A stretch of DNA of 64,000 nucleotides from CAWGOF01 sp963824225 (GTDB lineage: Bacteria; Acidobacteriota; Polarisedimenticolia; Polarisedimenticolales; Polarisedimenticolaceae): assembly GCA_963824225.1 (NCBI GenBank), contig CAWGOF010000003.1:2232001-2296000 (forward strand), given 5' to 3'. Below the pieces are notes generated by a model that had not been told where the DNA came from, did no database searches, and saw nothing but the letters and a program-made list of their open reading frames with translations. Both the position numbers and the translations under genes were made by a program. Shown here one piece after another: positions 31,560 to 42,100 of this stretch; position 1 is the stretch's first letter, and each line of letters starts with the position of its first letter.

Positions 31560-33572
31560 TCAGCCGAGCCACTCGCGCACCTTCTTCGTCACGGCGTCTT
31601 CGGTGAAGCCGAACTTCTCGGCGTTGACCTCGGCGGGGGCCGAGGCGCCGTAGTGGTCGATGCCGATCGTCAGGCCGTCGGGACCGGCGATCGCGCGCCA
31701 GGGCCAGGTGCTTCCGGCTTCGATCGTCGCGACGGGGACGCCTGCGGGGAATAGGCGCTGCTGGTACACGGCGCGCTGCGTTCGATACAGCTCGAGGCAC
31801 GGAATCGAGACGACGTTGATGCGGCGTCCGTCGGCCTCGAGCGCGGTGCGCGCGGCCATCGCGAGGTGCAGCTCGGAGCCGGTCGCGGCGATCACCGCCT
31901 CCGGCCGATCGCCGCCGGCGACGAGATACGCGCCGGCGGTCATCTCGGCCAGATGGCCGGTCGCCGTGCGCTCGATCGCCGGCACGTTCTGCCGCGTGAG
32001 CAGGATCGCCGTCGGGCCATCGTCGCGCTTGAGCGCCATGCCCCACGCCAACGCCGTTTCTGCGCCGTCCGCCGGACGGAACACCCACAGATTCGGGATC
32101 AGCCGCAGCGCCGACGCATGCTCGATCGGCTCGTGCGTCGGGCCGTCCTCGCCGACAAAGATCGAATCGTGCGTGAACACGTAGATCGCGGGCAGCTTCG
32201 CGATCGCGGCCAGGCGGATCGACGGTCGCATGTAGTCCGAGAACACGAGGAACGTCGCCCCGTACGGCCGGAACGTTCCGTGGTACAGCATGCCGTTCAG
32301 GATCGCGCCCATCGCGTGCTCGCGAATACCGAAGTGCAGGTTGCGCCCCGCGTACTCGCCGGGGGCGACCGACGGCGTGCCCTTGAGCTCGGTCTTCGTC
32401 GACGGTGCGAGGTCGGCCGAGCCGCCGACGAGCGACGGCACCATGGCCGCGGCCCTCTGCATCACCGCGCCACCGTGGGCCCGCGTGGCCCCGGTCTTCG
32501 TCGGGGCCTCGGCGAGGAGCCGCTCCACGATGTCCTGGGGAACCTCGCGGTTCACCGCGGCATCCCAGGCCCGGGCCAGATCGGGCCGGCGGGCCCGCCA
32601 CTCCTCGATCTTGCGCTCCCACGCCGTGCGGAGCGCCGCACCCTCCTCCGCTCGGGCGCGGAAGAATGCACGCACGTCGTCGGGCACGAGGAACGTGGGC
32701 TCGATCGGCCAGTTCGCACGCTTCTTCGTTTCCAGCACCTCGTCAGCCCCGAGGGGCGCGCCGTGCGATTCGGCGCTGTCTTGCTTCGTCGGGGCACCGT
32801 ACGCGATGTGCGTGCGGCAGGCGACGATCGATGGCCGTTCGGTCTCGGCGATCGCGGCCTCGATCGCCGTTGCGACCGCGTCGTGATCGTGTCCGTCGAT
32901 ACGCGCGACGTGCCAGCCGTACCCCTCGTAGCGCCGGCACACGTCCTCCGAGAAGGCGAGCTGCGTCTGGCCCTCGATCGTGATCGAGTTGTCGTCGTAC
33001 AGGACGACGAGGTTGCCGAGGCGCAGGTGCCCGGCGAGGGACGACGCCTCGCCGCTCACGCCTTCCATCAGGTCGCCGTCCGACGCGATGGCGAAGATCC
33101 GGTGCCCCACGGGCGCGAAGTCGGCATCGCCGCTCGTTCGCGCCGCGAGCATTCTTGCCGCGAGCGCCATGCCCACCGCGTTCCCGACGCCCTGGCCGAG
33201 CGGACCGGTCGTGGCCTCGACACCGATGGTGTGGCCGAACTCGGGGTGTCCGGGCGTGCGGCTGCCCCACTGACGGAACTGCTTGATGTCGTCGATCGAC
33301 AGGTCGTAGCCGGCGAGGTGCAGCAGGCCGTAGAGCAGCATGCAGCCGTGGCCCGCGGACAACACGAACCGGTCGCGGTCGAGCCACCCGGGGCTCGTCG
33401 GGTCGTAGCGCAGGTACCGACTCCACAGCACGAACGCGGCATCGGCCATGCCCATCGGCATTCCAGGATGGCCCGAGGCCGCACGCTCGACCGCATCGAC
33501 GGCCAGGAACCGGATCGTGCGCACGGCGCGCTGGGCCAGCTCGGTGTCGGGCGCTCGTTGCATGGGGTTCAT
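31560..33572 (-). CDS. tkt: Transketolase
   Basis: Thiamine-diphosphate enzyme exchanging two-carbon units between pentose and hexose phosphates. About 670 residues, usual size. The substrate-loop SGHPGMPMGMADAAF, the ThDP/metal motif GDGDLMEGVSGE, and HDSIFVGEDGPTHEPIEH are all present. The ATG at 33570-33572 forms an ATGA overlap with the glk stop; a second ATG nine bases on has a better-spaced AAGGA and may be the real start. It converges, across the accessory island, with zwf-pgl, and its job complements theirs. Confidence 0.95.
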   Translation of the reverse strand: MNPMQRAPDTELAQRAVRTIRFLAVDAVERAASGHPGMPMGMADAAFVLWSRYLRYDPTSPGWLDRDRFVLSAGHGCMLLYGLLHLAGYDLSIDDIKQFRQWGSRTPGHPEFGHTIGVEATTGPLGQGVGNAVGMALAARMLAARTSGDADFAPVGHRIFAIASDGDLMEGVSGEASSLAGHLRLGNLVVLYDDNSITIEGQTQLAFSEDVCRRYEGYGWHVARIDGHDHDAVATAIEAAIAETERPSIVACRTHIAYGAPTKQDSAESHGAPLGADEVLETKKRANWPIEPTFLVPDDVRAFFRARAEEGAALRTAWERKIEEWRARRPDLARAWDAAVNREVPQDIVERLLAEAPTKTGATRAHGGAVMQRAAAMVPSLVGGSADLAPSTKTELKGTPSVAPGEYAGRNLHFGIREHAMGAILNGMLYHGTFRPYGATFLVFSDYMRPSIRLAAIAKLPAIYVFTHDSIFVGEDGPTHEPIEHASALRLIPNLWVFRPADGAETALAWGMALKRDDGPTAILLTRQNVPAIERTATGHLAEMTAGAYLVAGGDRPEAVIAATGSELHLAMAARTALEADGRRINVVSIPCLELYRTQRAVYQQRLFPAGVPVATIEAGSTWPWRAIAGPDGLTIGIDHYGASAPAEVNAEKFGFTEDAVTKKVREWLG

Positions 33573-34561
33573 CCTTTTTTCTTGGTCGACCGGTACTCGG
33601 CGCACGCGGCGGCGCCGATCAACGCGGTGCGCGGCTCGAGGATCACGCGCACCGGGATGCGCTCGACGAACCGGCTCAGTCGTCCCTTGTCGCGGAACGC
33701 GCGCATGAACCCGCCGGCGCGACGGAGCGCCGGCACGATCCGTGGCGCGATGCCGCCGCCGATCCAGACCCCCGCGGTGGCCCGCGCGATGAGCGCGAGG
33801 TCGCCGGCGACCGCGCCGTAGACGGTGACGAACATCTCGAGCGCCTTGCGCGCGACGGCATCGGTGCCGCGCAGGCCGGCCTCGGTGATGCGCGCGTTTG
33901 GATCACCCGTTCCGCGGCCGCGCACCGCCGACGTCGGCTTGCCCCACCCGCGATCGACGAGGAAATCGTAGGTCGCACCGATTCCCGGCCCGGAGAGAAC
34001 GCGCTCGGTGCTCACACGCCCGTGACGCCGGCGCAGGAACTCGAGCAGCGCGACCTCGAGGTCGTTGCGCGGAGCGAACCCGGCGTGTCCGCCCTCGCTG
34101 GCGCTCGGCCGGAAGCCGGTGCCGTCCCTGAACAGGATCGCCATTCCGAGGCCCGTGCCGGCGGCGAGGAGCGCCGAGTTGCCCGGCGTGCCCGCGAGCC
34201 CGGGCGTGAGGTTCGCGACCTTGCTGCGCGGTAGCTCGGGTATGCCCCACGCATTGGCCTCGACGTCGTTGATCACGTGCACCTGGCGCAATTGCAGGCG
34301 GCGGGCGATCGCGCGCGCGTCGACGGGCCAGCGCACGTTGACCACTTGCGTGCGTCCATTGACGACCGGTCCGGCGACGCCAACCGCGGCGGCCTCGACC
34401 AGCTTGCGGTCGTCCTCGAGGAACGCGTCGAGGATCGAGAGAAACGAGGGATGGTTTCGGCTGGGGAACGTGCGCTCGCGGACCGACTCGAGCTTGCCCC
34501 GGCGCCGCCGGAACAGCGCCAGCACGGTCTTCGTCCCGCCCACGTCGCCCGCCAGGATCAC
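33569..34561 (-). CDS. glk: Glucokinase (Glk family)
   Basis: Phosphorylates glucose with ATP to glucose-6-phosphate, feeding Zwf. The 330-residue protein has the phosphate-binding AGDVGGTKTVLALF (4-17), NDVEANAWG (catalytic Asp region), AAGTGLGMAIL and the GGHAGFAPRNDLEVALLEFL segment typical of the non-ROK Glk type. The start is GTG at 34559-34561 since the conserved ILAGDVGGT begins there. It overlaps tkt by four bases and follows the M1 peptidase gene by 37 bases. Confidence 0.93.
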   Translation of the reverse strand: MILAGDVGGTKTVLALFRRRRGKLESVRERTFPSRNHPSFLSILDAFLEDDRKLVEAAAVGVAGPVVNGRTQVVNVRWPVDARAIARRLQLRQVHVINDVEANAWGIPELPRSKVANLTPGLAGTPGNSALLAAGTGLGMAILFRDGTGFRPSASEGGHAGFAPRNDLEVALLEFLRRRHGRVSTERVLSGPGIGATYDFLVDRGWGKPTSAVRGRGTGDPNARITEAGLRGTDAVARKALEMFVTVYGAVAGDLALIARATAGVWIGGGIAPRIVPALRRAGGFMRAFRDKGRLSRFVERIPVRVILEPRTALIGAAACAEYRSTKKKG

Positions 34562-34598
34562 CGCGCCATTATAGAGATGCGGAAAAGCGGGCCCGGAG

Positions 34599-37583
34599 TC
34601 AGGGTTTCTCGGCGGAAATGGCGGCTGCGAACGCCCGAACGTCCGCGCCGCGGGATCGCGCGATCGCGAGCGCGGTGGACTGGATCTCGTGCTCGCCGAC
34701 CGCGTGGGCGGCCACGGCGAGAAGCGACCACCCCTCGGCCGCCAGGTCGGTGCGCACGCGCGGGGCCTCGTCGGCGTCGCGTCCGAGGAGCCGCCGTAGG
34801 CGGTGGAACGCGTCCGCCGCCTCGCCGTCCTCGAGATCGATCCGGGCCGCCAGCAACTCGCGATCGAACCACAGCGCTCCCCGATCGTGGGCCAGGGTCG
34901 CCTCGAGGTGCTCGAGCTCGGCGCGCGCCTCGTCGAGCCGTCCCTGGTCCAGGTACAGTCGGGCGAGTGCGGCCCGCAGCCGGCCCTGCTCGCGTCGCGC
35001 CAGCGCATCGCGATACGCCGCCGACGGGCCCGGTGCGGTGGGTGGATCCGCCGACGCCGCATCGAGCGCGCGGCGCAGCAGGTCCTCCGCCCCGGCGAGA
35101 TCGTCGGCCGCCATGCGATCCTCGGCTTCGAGACGCAGCGTTCGCCACGCGTCGTCGGTCGTGGCGAAGCGCGCCAGGACCTCGCCTTTCGGATCGAGCT
35201 CGAACGTCGCCGGCTCGAGATCGGTCTCGACTTCGAAGCGACCATCGCCGCGGAGCATGAGCTCGCCCTCGACGGCGGTGGCCCGCGTCCGCGTCGCCAC
35301 CGCCGCCAGATTCGCCGGGCGTCCGACGATCCGGAACGGCACGCGCAGCGTCGCCGGCGGAGGGGGATCGGACGCCACGAGATCGCGCACGACGTCCCAG
35401 CGCTCTTCGGTCTCGCGCTCGATCCGCACGATCGGTCGCGGGCGAGGCCGACGTCGCGCTTCGCCGCGCACGAGCCAGTGGTCGCCCGCGCGCTCGATCG
35501 AGTGGGTGTAGGTGAAGTCCGGAATGCCCGTTCCGTAGACGAACGTGCGGGCGAAACCCTCGAGGTCGATCTCCGCTGCGCGGCCGAGCTCGTCGAGGAA
35601 CTCGGCCGTCGTCAGCACACGACCCGCGTCGTCGACGAGGAAGCGCCGCAAGGCCTCGTGGAACCGCTCGGGCCCCACGGCGCGGGCGAGCATCGCCAGG
35701 ATCACCGCGCCCTTGCGGTACACGACCGTCTGGTATCCGCTGGCCTTGCTCGAGTTGAGCCGATGGCCGAGCACGACGGGGCCGAGCGATTCCACCGTGC
35801 GGCCGTCGGGCGCCAGGCGCTCGAGCGAAGCGCGCCAACTCGAGGCCAGCTCGCCGAGCGGCGAGTCGGCCCGGCCGGTGCGCTCGGCCCAGTACAGGAG
35901 CGCCGTGTAGTTGGCCATCGACTCGCTGAGCCACTGGTCGCGGTAGCTGGCCCAGCCAACGAGGTTGCCCCACCACTGGTGCGCCAGCTCGTGCGCGATC
36001 GTCGTCTCGCGGACCCATTCGCCGATCTCGTACGTCTCGATGTCCGTGCCCTCGAGCATGGAATCGTTCAGCGTGACGAAGCCGAGGTAGCTCTGCGCGT
36101 AGTCACGAGGCAGGACGACGACCGTCAGCTCGTCGACCGGCAGCTCGCCCCACGTGCGCTCGAGGAATTCGAGCGCGCTGGCGATCGTCGCGATCGTCTT
36201 CTCGCGGTCGGCCGCGGCTGCCACGCGGTCGAAGCCGACACGCAGCGCGGTCCCCTCGATGCGCCGCGACTCGACGCGCAGGTCCCCCAGCACGAACGAC
36301 GTCGCGATCGCCGGCCGGTCGATGCGCCGGCGCTCCCAGCGGTAGTGTCCATCGATGCCCGAATCGACGAGCCGTCCGCTCGCCAGGAGCTCCTGGTTGC
36401 GGGGCCAGCGCAGCCGGACGTCGTACGTGGCGCGGTCGACGGCGCCCGTGTGCGGGTACCAGTCGTCCGTGTCGACGAGGTCGTGCACGCCGCGGCCGAC
36501 CCACTGGAGTGCGCGCCCCGCATACCGCAGCTGGATGACCCGCGTCGCTCCGACGGTCGGCGCCTCGCGCAGCACGACCGCGATCTGCGGTCCGATCTGC
36601 ACGAACGGCAGCGGGGCGCCGCGTTCGTCGTGGGCCTCGAGGACCCGCAGATCCGCGTGGATCTCGAACAGGACGGTCGTGCGACCGGGACTCGTGGCTT
36701 CGACCGTGACGCTCGCCGATCCGTCGAGCATTCGGCGCTTGCGCTTCACGGTGACGTCGAGGTCGTAGTGCCGGCTCTCGAACCCCGGCCCGCGCGCCGC
36801 GTCGTCGCGCGCGCCGGAGAGCCAGATGTCCCACGCCCCCAGGTCTTCCACGCGCAACTCGAGGAACCGGCCCTTGCGCTGCTGGAACCGGATGTTCCGG
36901 GCCAGGCGCCGGCGGTCCCAGCCGCGCACGTCGATGGGCACGAAGCTCGCGACCGTGAGCGCCTCGGGGTCCTCGGGGTCGCTCTCGAAGAAGAACCCAC
37001 CGAGCTCGTCCGAGTGGCACCACACGGCAACGTAGCCCAAGAGCGTGGCGTCGCCGACGAGCGCGCGAACGAGGCTCATTTCGACACCTGCCCGGCGGCG
37101 CTCGGCTCCTTCGCGCCAGCGCCCGTACACACCCGCGGCGTGCGCCGTCGCCTCTGCGTCCGGTCGAGCCGCGGGAGCACGCAACAGGCGCTCGACGAGA
37201 TACGGATTGGCGATCGCGACGACGACGTCGGAGACCGCCACGTCGAGCGAGCGCCGGCCGGTGAACAGCTCGAGCTGCGCCGCCTCGACTTCGTCGGGCG
37301 GCTCGAGGCGAAACCGCAGCTGGCCCGACAGGGCGAGCTCGACCGGGCGCGCGCTCCCGCCGGCGGCCGGCACGACCGTGGCCTGTTCGATGACGAGTCG
37401 TGCCGCTCCGAGGTCGATCGTCGTGTCGCGCAGCAGGACGGCGCGCGCGGGATCGAGGTGCGCCGCGCGCAGCTCGGCGAGGACCTGCCCGGGGTCCGCG
37501 GCGTCGACCCGGCTCGCCGCGATCGCGCACACGGCGAGCGCGGTGCGCGCCGCTACGGCGCCCGCTACCGCCCGATCGAACAT
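34599..37583 (-). CDS. Secreted M1-family (gluzincin) metallopeptidase with C-terminal helical repeats
   Basis: A 994-residue zinc aminopeptidase-type protein. A signal peptide covers residues 1-28 (ALAVCAIAASRVDA-AD). A unique N-terminal domain (~30-280) precedes the M1 fold. The zinc site is H531-E532-L-A-H535, with the third ligand E554 eighteen residues later (WLSESMANY). The exopeptidase GxMEN motif is not evident, so aminopeptidase action is not assured. Residues ~840-990 are Ala-rich helices like TPRs (YLDQGRLDEARAELEHLEA). A TAGAAT box lies at 37612-37607 just upstream. It may be co-transcribed with glk and tkt. Confidence 0.88.
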   Translation of the reverse strand: MFDRAVAGAVAARTALAVCAIAASRVDAADPGQVLAELRAAHLDPARAVLLRDTTIDLGAARLVIEQATVVPAAGGSARPVELALSGQLRFRLEPPDEVEAAQLELFTGRRSLDVAVSDVVVAIANPYLVERLLRAPAARPDAEATAHAAGVYGRWREGAERRRAGVEMSLVRALVGDATLLGYVAVWCHSDELGGFFFESDPEDPEALTVASFVPIDVRGWDRRRLARNIRFQQRKGRFLELRVEDLGAWDIWLSGARDDAARGPGFESRHYDLDVTVKRKRRMLDGSASVTVEATSPGRTTVLFEIHADLRVLEAHDERGAPLPFVQIGPQIAVVLREAPTVGATRVIQLRYAGRALQWVGRGVHDLVDTDDWYPHTGAVDRATYDVRLRWPRNQELLASGRLVDSGIDGHYRWERRRIDRPAIATSFVLGDLRVESRRIEGTALRVGFDRVAAAADREKTIATIASALEFLERTWGELPVDELTVVVLPRDYAQSYLGFVTLNDSMLEGTDIETYEIGEWVRETTIAHELAHQWWGNLVGWASYRDQWLSESMANYTALLYWAERTGRADSPLGELASSWRASLERLAPDGRTVESLGPVVLGHRLNSSKASGYQTVVYRKGAVILAMLARAVGPERFHEALRRFLVDDAGRVLTTAEFLDELGRAAEIDLEGFARTFVYGTGIPDFTYTHSIERAGDHWLVRGEARRRPRPRPIVRIERETEERWDVVRDLVASDPPPPATLRVPFRIVGRPANLAAVATRTRATAVEGELMLRGDGRFEVETDLEPATFELDPKGEVLARFATTDDAWRTLRLEAEDRMAADDLAGAEDLLRRALDAASADPPTAPGPSAAYRDALARREQGRLRAALARLYLDQGRLDEARAELEHLEATLAHDRGALWFDRELLAARIDLEDGEAADAFHRLRRLLGRDADEAPRVRTDLAAEGWSLLAVAAHAVGEHEIQSTALAIARSRGADVRAFAAAISAEKP

Positions 37584-37606
37584 ATCTGGGCTCCGCCCCC
37601 TGCCGT

Positions 37607-37644
37607 ATTCTACGCCCGGGGCCGATCCCCGGTTTTGCTAGAAT
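37607..37644. promoter_or_regulatory. Divergent -10-like boxes between the M1 peptidase and gdhA
   Basis: TAGAAT occurs on the minus strand at 37612-37607 (toward the peptidase) and on the plus strand at 37639-37644, the latter preceded by TGC as an extended -10 element (toward gdhA, start 37673). No strong -35 is seen for either. Similar TAGAATCG boxes precede other genes in the window. Confidence 0.35.
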
Positions 37645-37672
37645 CGCGCCCGCTCTCCGAGGAGGATCGCGC

Positions 37673-39127
37673 TTGGCCAAGACGTCACGCGGCGCGCGGC
37701 GAGGGAACGCGCCGGCCGAGGATCTCAACCTCAACAATATCGTCAACGTTCAGTTCGACCGCGCCGCGCGGCACCTCGATCTGCCCGAGGGGTTGCTGGC
37801 CCAGATCAAGGCCTGCAACAACGTGTACTTCATGCAGTTCCCGGTGAAGTTCGGGGACAAGTACGTGATGTTCCAGGGTTGGCGGGCCGAGCACAGCCAC
37901 CATCGCAAGCCGCTCAAGGGTGGGATCCGCTACAGCCGGATGGTCAACCAGGACGAGATCATGGCCCTCGCCGCACTGATGACGTACAAGTGCGCGATCG
38001 TCAACGTCCCGTTCGGCGGGTCGAAGGGCGGGATCCAGCTCAGCCCGCGGCAGTACTCGGCGGAGCAGCTGGAGAGGATCACGCGGCGGTTCACGGCCGA
38101 GCTGATCCGCAAGCAGTTCATCGGCCCGGGGATCAACGTCCCGGCGCCGGACTACGGGACGGGCGAGCGCGAGATGGCGTGGATCGCCGACACGTACGAC
38201 GCGTTCCACCCCGGCGCGCTGGACAACATGGCGTGCGTGACGGGTAAGCCGGTGACCCAGGGCGGGATCCGTGGGCGCCGCGAGGCCACGGGTCGCGGGC
38301 TCGTGTTCGCGCTGCGTGAGCTGTTCCGGCACCCGGACCAGCTGAAGGGCGTGCGGCTCTCCGGATCGCTCGCCGGCAAGCGCGTGTCGGTCCAGGGCTT
38401 CGGCAACGTGGGCTACCACACGGCGAAGATCCTGCACGAGGAGGACGGAGCGAAGATCGTCGCGATCGGCGAGTTTGACGGCACGGTCTATGCTGCGTCG
38501 GGGATCGATATCCCGGCGCTGCAGCGCCACCGCGAGAAGACCGGCTCGATCCGCGGCTTCCGCGGGGCCAAAACGCTCCCCGCGTCGACCGACTGCCTCG
38601 AAGTCGAGTGCGACATCCTGATCCCCGCGGCGCTCGAAAACCAGATCACGCTGGCCAACTGCAAGCGCCTGCACTGCCGCATCCTGGCCGAGGGCGCGAA
38701 CGGGCCGACCACGCCGCTGGCCGAGAAGCACCTGCTGGACAAGGGCGTGCTCGTGATGCCCGACATCTTCATGAACTCGGGTGGCGTGACCGTGTCGTAC
38801 TTCGAGTGGACCAAGAACCTGTCGCACATGCGCTATGGCCGGCTCGAGAAGCGGCTCGATGAGGCCAAGCGCGAGAACCTGGTGGGCTCGATCGAGCACC
38901 TGGTCGATCGCCGATTCACCGGTACGCTGCGGGAGAACCTGACGCGGGGAACCGGGGAAGAGGACCTCGTCAACTCGGGGCTCGAGGAGACGATGATCAC
39001 CGCGTTCCAGGAGATCGTCGACGTGCGCCAGCGGTTCAAGAAGATCACGGACATGCGCACCGCGGCGTACCTGTCGGCGATCGAGAAGGTCGGCAAGTCG
39101 TACCTCGAGCTGGGCGTGTTCCCCTGA
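37673..39127 (+). CDS. Glu/Leu/Phe/Val dehydrogenase (glutamate dehydrogenase type)
   Basis: Reversible NAD(P)-dependent oxidative deamination of an amino acid, most likely glutamate. 484 residues. The substrate pocket KPLKGGIRYSRMV and the catalytic-Lys loop VPFGGSKGGI (near residue 118) are intact, as are PAPDYGTGEREMAWI and the Rossmann strand VSVQGFGNVGYHTAKIL. The start is TTG at 37673-37675, chosen for its strong GAGGAGGA six bases upstream; no ATG fits. The end shares bases with the putative CTG start of the oxoprolinase gene. Confidence 0.92.
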   Translation: MAKTSRGARRGNAPAEDLNLNNIVNVQFDRAARHLDLPEGLLAQIKACNNVYFMQFPVKFGDKYVMFQGWRAEHSHHRKPLKGGIRYSRMVNQDEIMALAALMTYKCAIVNVPFGGSKGGIQLSPRQYSAEQLERITRRFTAELIRKQFIGPGINVPAPDYGTGEREMAWIADTYDAFHPGALDNMACVTGKPVTQGGIRGRREATGRGLVFALRELFRHPDQLKGVRLSGSLAGKRVSVQGFGNVGYHTAKILHEEDGAKIVAIGEFDGTVYAASGIDIPALQRHREKTGSIRGFRGAKTLPASTDCLEVECDILIPAALENQITLANCKRLHCRILAEGANGPTTPLAEKHLLDKGVLVMPDIFMNSGGVTVSYFEWTKNLSHMRYGRLEKRLDEAKRENLVGSIEHLVDRRFTGTLRENLTRGTGEEDLVNSGLEETMITAFQEIVDVRQRFKKITDMRTAAYLSAIEKVGKSYLELGVFP

Positions 39128-42100
39128 CCGACTGGCAGATCTGGATCGACACGGGCGGGACGTTCACGGACGCCGTGGCGATCGCGCCCGACGGCACCAC
39201 GCGACGGGTCAAGGTTCTCAGCACGAGCGCGCTGCGCGGTCGCGTGACGCGCAATCTGGGCCACGGGCGTCTCCAGATCGAGCCCGGGTGGGACGATCCG
39301 CGAGCGCCGATCGTCGGGCTGCGCTTCCGGGCGCTCGGCGGAACGGCCGACGAGGCCCGCGTGTCCGCGCAGGACGCCGCCGGTCGCTGGATCGACGTGA
39401 CGCCGCCACCCGACCGACCGCTCGACGCGTTCGAGCTCGTGTCGGACGACGAGGCTCCGATCCTCGCCGCGCGACTCCTGACACGAACGCCGGTCGGGGC
39501 GACGCTGCCGCGGGCGCGGATCCGGCTGGCCACGACGCTCGGGACGAACGCCCTGCTCGAGCGGCGCGGCGCGACGACGTGTCTCTTCGTTACGCGCGGC
39601 TTCGGCGACTTGCTGCGCATCGGAACGCAGCAGCGGCCCGAGCTGTTCCGTCTCGACGTCGCGCGGCGGCCACCGCTGGCCGAGGAGGTCGTCGAGGTCG
39701 ACGAGCGCCTGGACGCCCGGGGGCGGGTCCTGCGGCCGATCGACGTCGAGGCGCTCGAGCCGGTCGCACGCGACCTCGTGGCGCGCGGAGTGCGCTCGGT
39801 GGCCGTGGCGTTGCTCCACGCGTTTCGCAACCCGGTGCACGAGGAGCGGCTCGCCGCCGCTCTCGGACACTGGGGCTTCGAGAACGTCTCGTGCTCGGCG
39901 CGCTTGGCGCCGCGGATCAAGATCCTCGAGCGCGCGGAGACGGCGGTCGCCGACGCGTACCTCGCGCCCGTGGTCGGCCGGTTCCTCGACCGCGTGGCCA
40001 CGCATGCGGCGGAGGACGGCCTGCTCGTCCTGTCGAGCGCGGGCGGTCTCGGAGCCGCCCGAAATACGCGGCCCAAGGACACGCTGCTCTCGGGGCCCGC
40101 GGGCGGTGTGGTCGGCGCCGCGGTTGCGGCCCGCCGCGCCGGGATCGCGCTGGGCATCGCGTTCGACATGGGCGGGACGAGCACCGACGTCGCGCGGTTC
40201 GAGGGCGAGTGCGAGGTCCGACGCGACCACCGCGTGGGCGACGCCGCGATCGCAGCCCCGGCCCTGGCGATCGAGAGCGTCGCTGCCGGGGGCGGCTCGG
40301 TGTGCCGGTTCGACGGCGAACGGCTGCTCGTGGGGCCGGAGAGCGCGGGGGCCCATCCCGGTCCCGCGTGCTACGGAGCGGGCGGCCCGCTGACGATCAC
40401 CGACGTGAACCTGCTCCTCGGACGGATCGATCCCGGTCGGTTCGGCATCCCGATCGACCCGCACGCGGCAGAGCGTCGCTTCGACGAGCTGCAGGACGCT
40501 CTGGCGCGGAGCCTCCCGGAGCGGCCCGCGGCGCGCGCGTTGCTCGAAGGGATCGTGGCGATCGCCGATGAAGCGATGGCCGGTGCGATCCGCCGCATCT
40601 CGATCCGCCGGGGCTACGATCCGGCCGAGCACACACTCGTGGCGTTCGGAGGCGCCGGCGGACAGCACGCGTGCGGCGTGGCCGAGCGTCTCTCGATGCG
40701 GCGCATCCTGCTCCCGGCGGACTCGGGCCTGCTTTCGGCGATCGGATTGGGGGAGGCGGTGCTCGAGCGGTTCGCCGAAAGCCAGGTCCTCGAGCCGCTC
40801 GAGGTCGTGGAGCGGGACCTCGGCCGCCGGCTCGAGCCGCTCGAGCGCGAAGCCCGGGCGGCCGTCGTTCTCGCCGGCGTGCCGGCGGGAGAAGCCGCGG
40901 TGCGCCGACGCGCATTGTTCCTGCGCCTCGCGGGCCAGGAGACGAGTCTCGAGATCGAGTGGAGCCCCGCTGTCGACGTCCGCGCCGCATTCGACCGTTG
41001 CTACGCGGACACCTACGGCCACGATCCCGGACGGCGCCCGATCGAGGTCGAGGCGGTCCGCGTCTCCGCGTCGTCGAAAGCACCGCCCGTCGGGCCCGTC
41101 CCCGCCGGGGCACCCAGGGCCCGTACCGTCGCCCAGGCGCAGCGACGGATCGGCGAGCTCCCGGCATTCGACCGCGCGGAGCTGGCCCCGGGTGCGACGA
41201 TCGACGGGCCAGCCCTGATCCTCGAGCGCCACGCGACGGCCTTCGTCGCTGCGAGCTGGCACGGTACCGTCCTCCCCGATCGCTCGATCCTCCTCGAAAC
41301 GGGGACCGGCACCGTTTCCGCAGGGGCCGGGGCCGGGGCGTCGTCCGCGATCTCGCTCGAGCTGTTCACACGGCGCTTCACGACGCTGGTCGAGGAGATG
41401 GGCGAGCGGCTCGAGCGAACCGCCGTGTCGACGAACGTGAAGGAGCGTCTCGACTTCTCGTGCGCGCTCCTCGATCCGCAGGGCGAGCTCGTAGTGAACG
41501 CGCCGCACATCCCGGTGCACCTCGGCGCGCTCGGGATGTGCGTGCGCGCCGTTCGCGCGGCGCTTGCGCTCGGACCGGGCGATGTCGCCGTGACGAACCA
41601 CCCGGCGTTCGGCGGGTCGCATCTGCCCGATGTGACGGTCATCACCCCGGTGTTCGACGCCAGCGAGCCGGCACGGCTTCTGGGCTACGTGGCGAGCCGC
41701 GCGCATCATGCCGAGATCGGCGGCACACGGCCCGGGTCGATGCCGCCCGATGCGACGACGCTCGCGCAGGAGGGCGTGGTGCTGCGCCCGATGCTCCTCG
41801 TCGCGGGTGGGCTGCCGCGCTGGGACGAGGTACGCGGGATGCTGGCCGGCGCGGCGTGGCCGTCGCGCGCGGTGGATGACAACCTGGCCGATCTCGCCGC
41901 GGCGGTCGCCGCGAACCACGCGGGCGCCGAGCGCCTGCGCGAGCTCGCGGGCCGACACGGGATCGACGAGATCCACGAGCAGATGCGCCGCCTCGGAGGC
42001 CTCGCCGCCGAGCGCGTGCGCGAGGCGCTGCGCGCTCGGGGCGATGCGGTGCTCGAGGCCGAGGAGCGGCTCGACGACGGCACGCCCCTCCGCGTGCGCA

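Noticed and set aside
34803..37847. Plus-strand frame of ~1010 codons opposite the M1 peptidase
   Set aside because: Antisense to HEXXH-containing peptidase; low-complexity Arg/Ala/Gly product.
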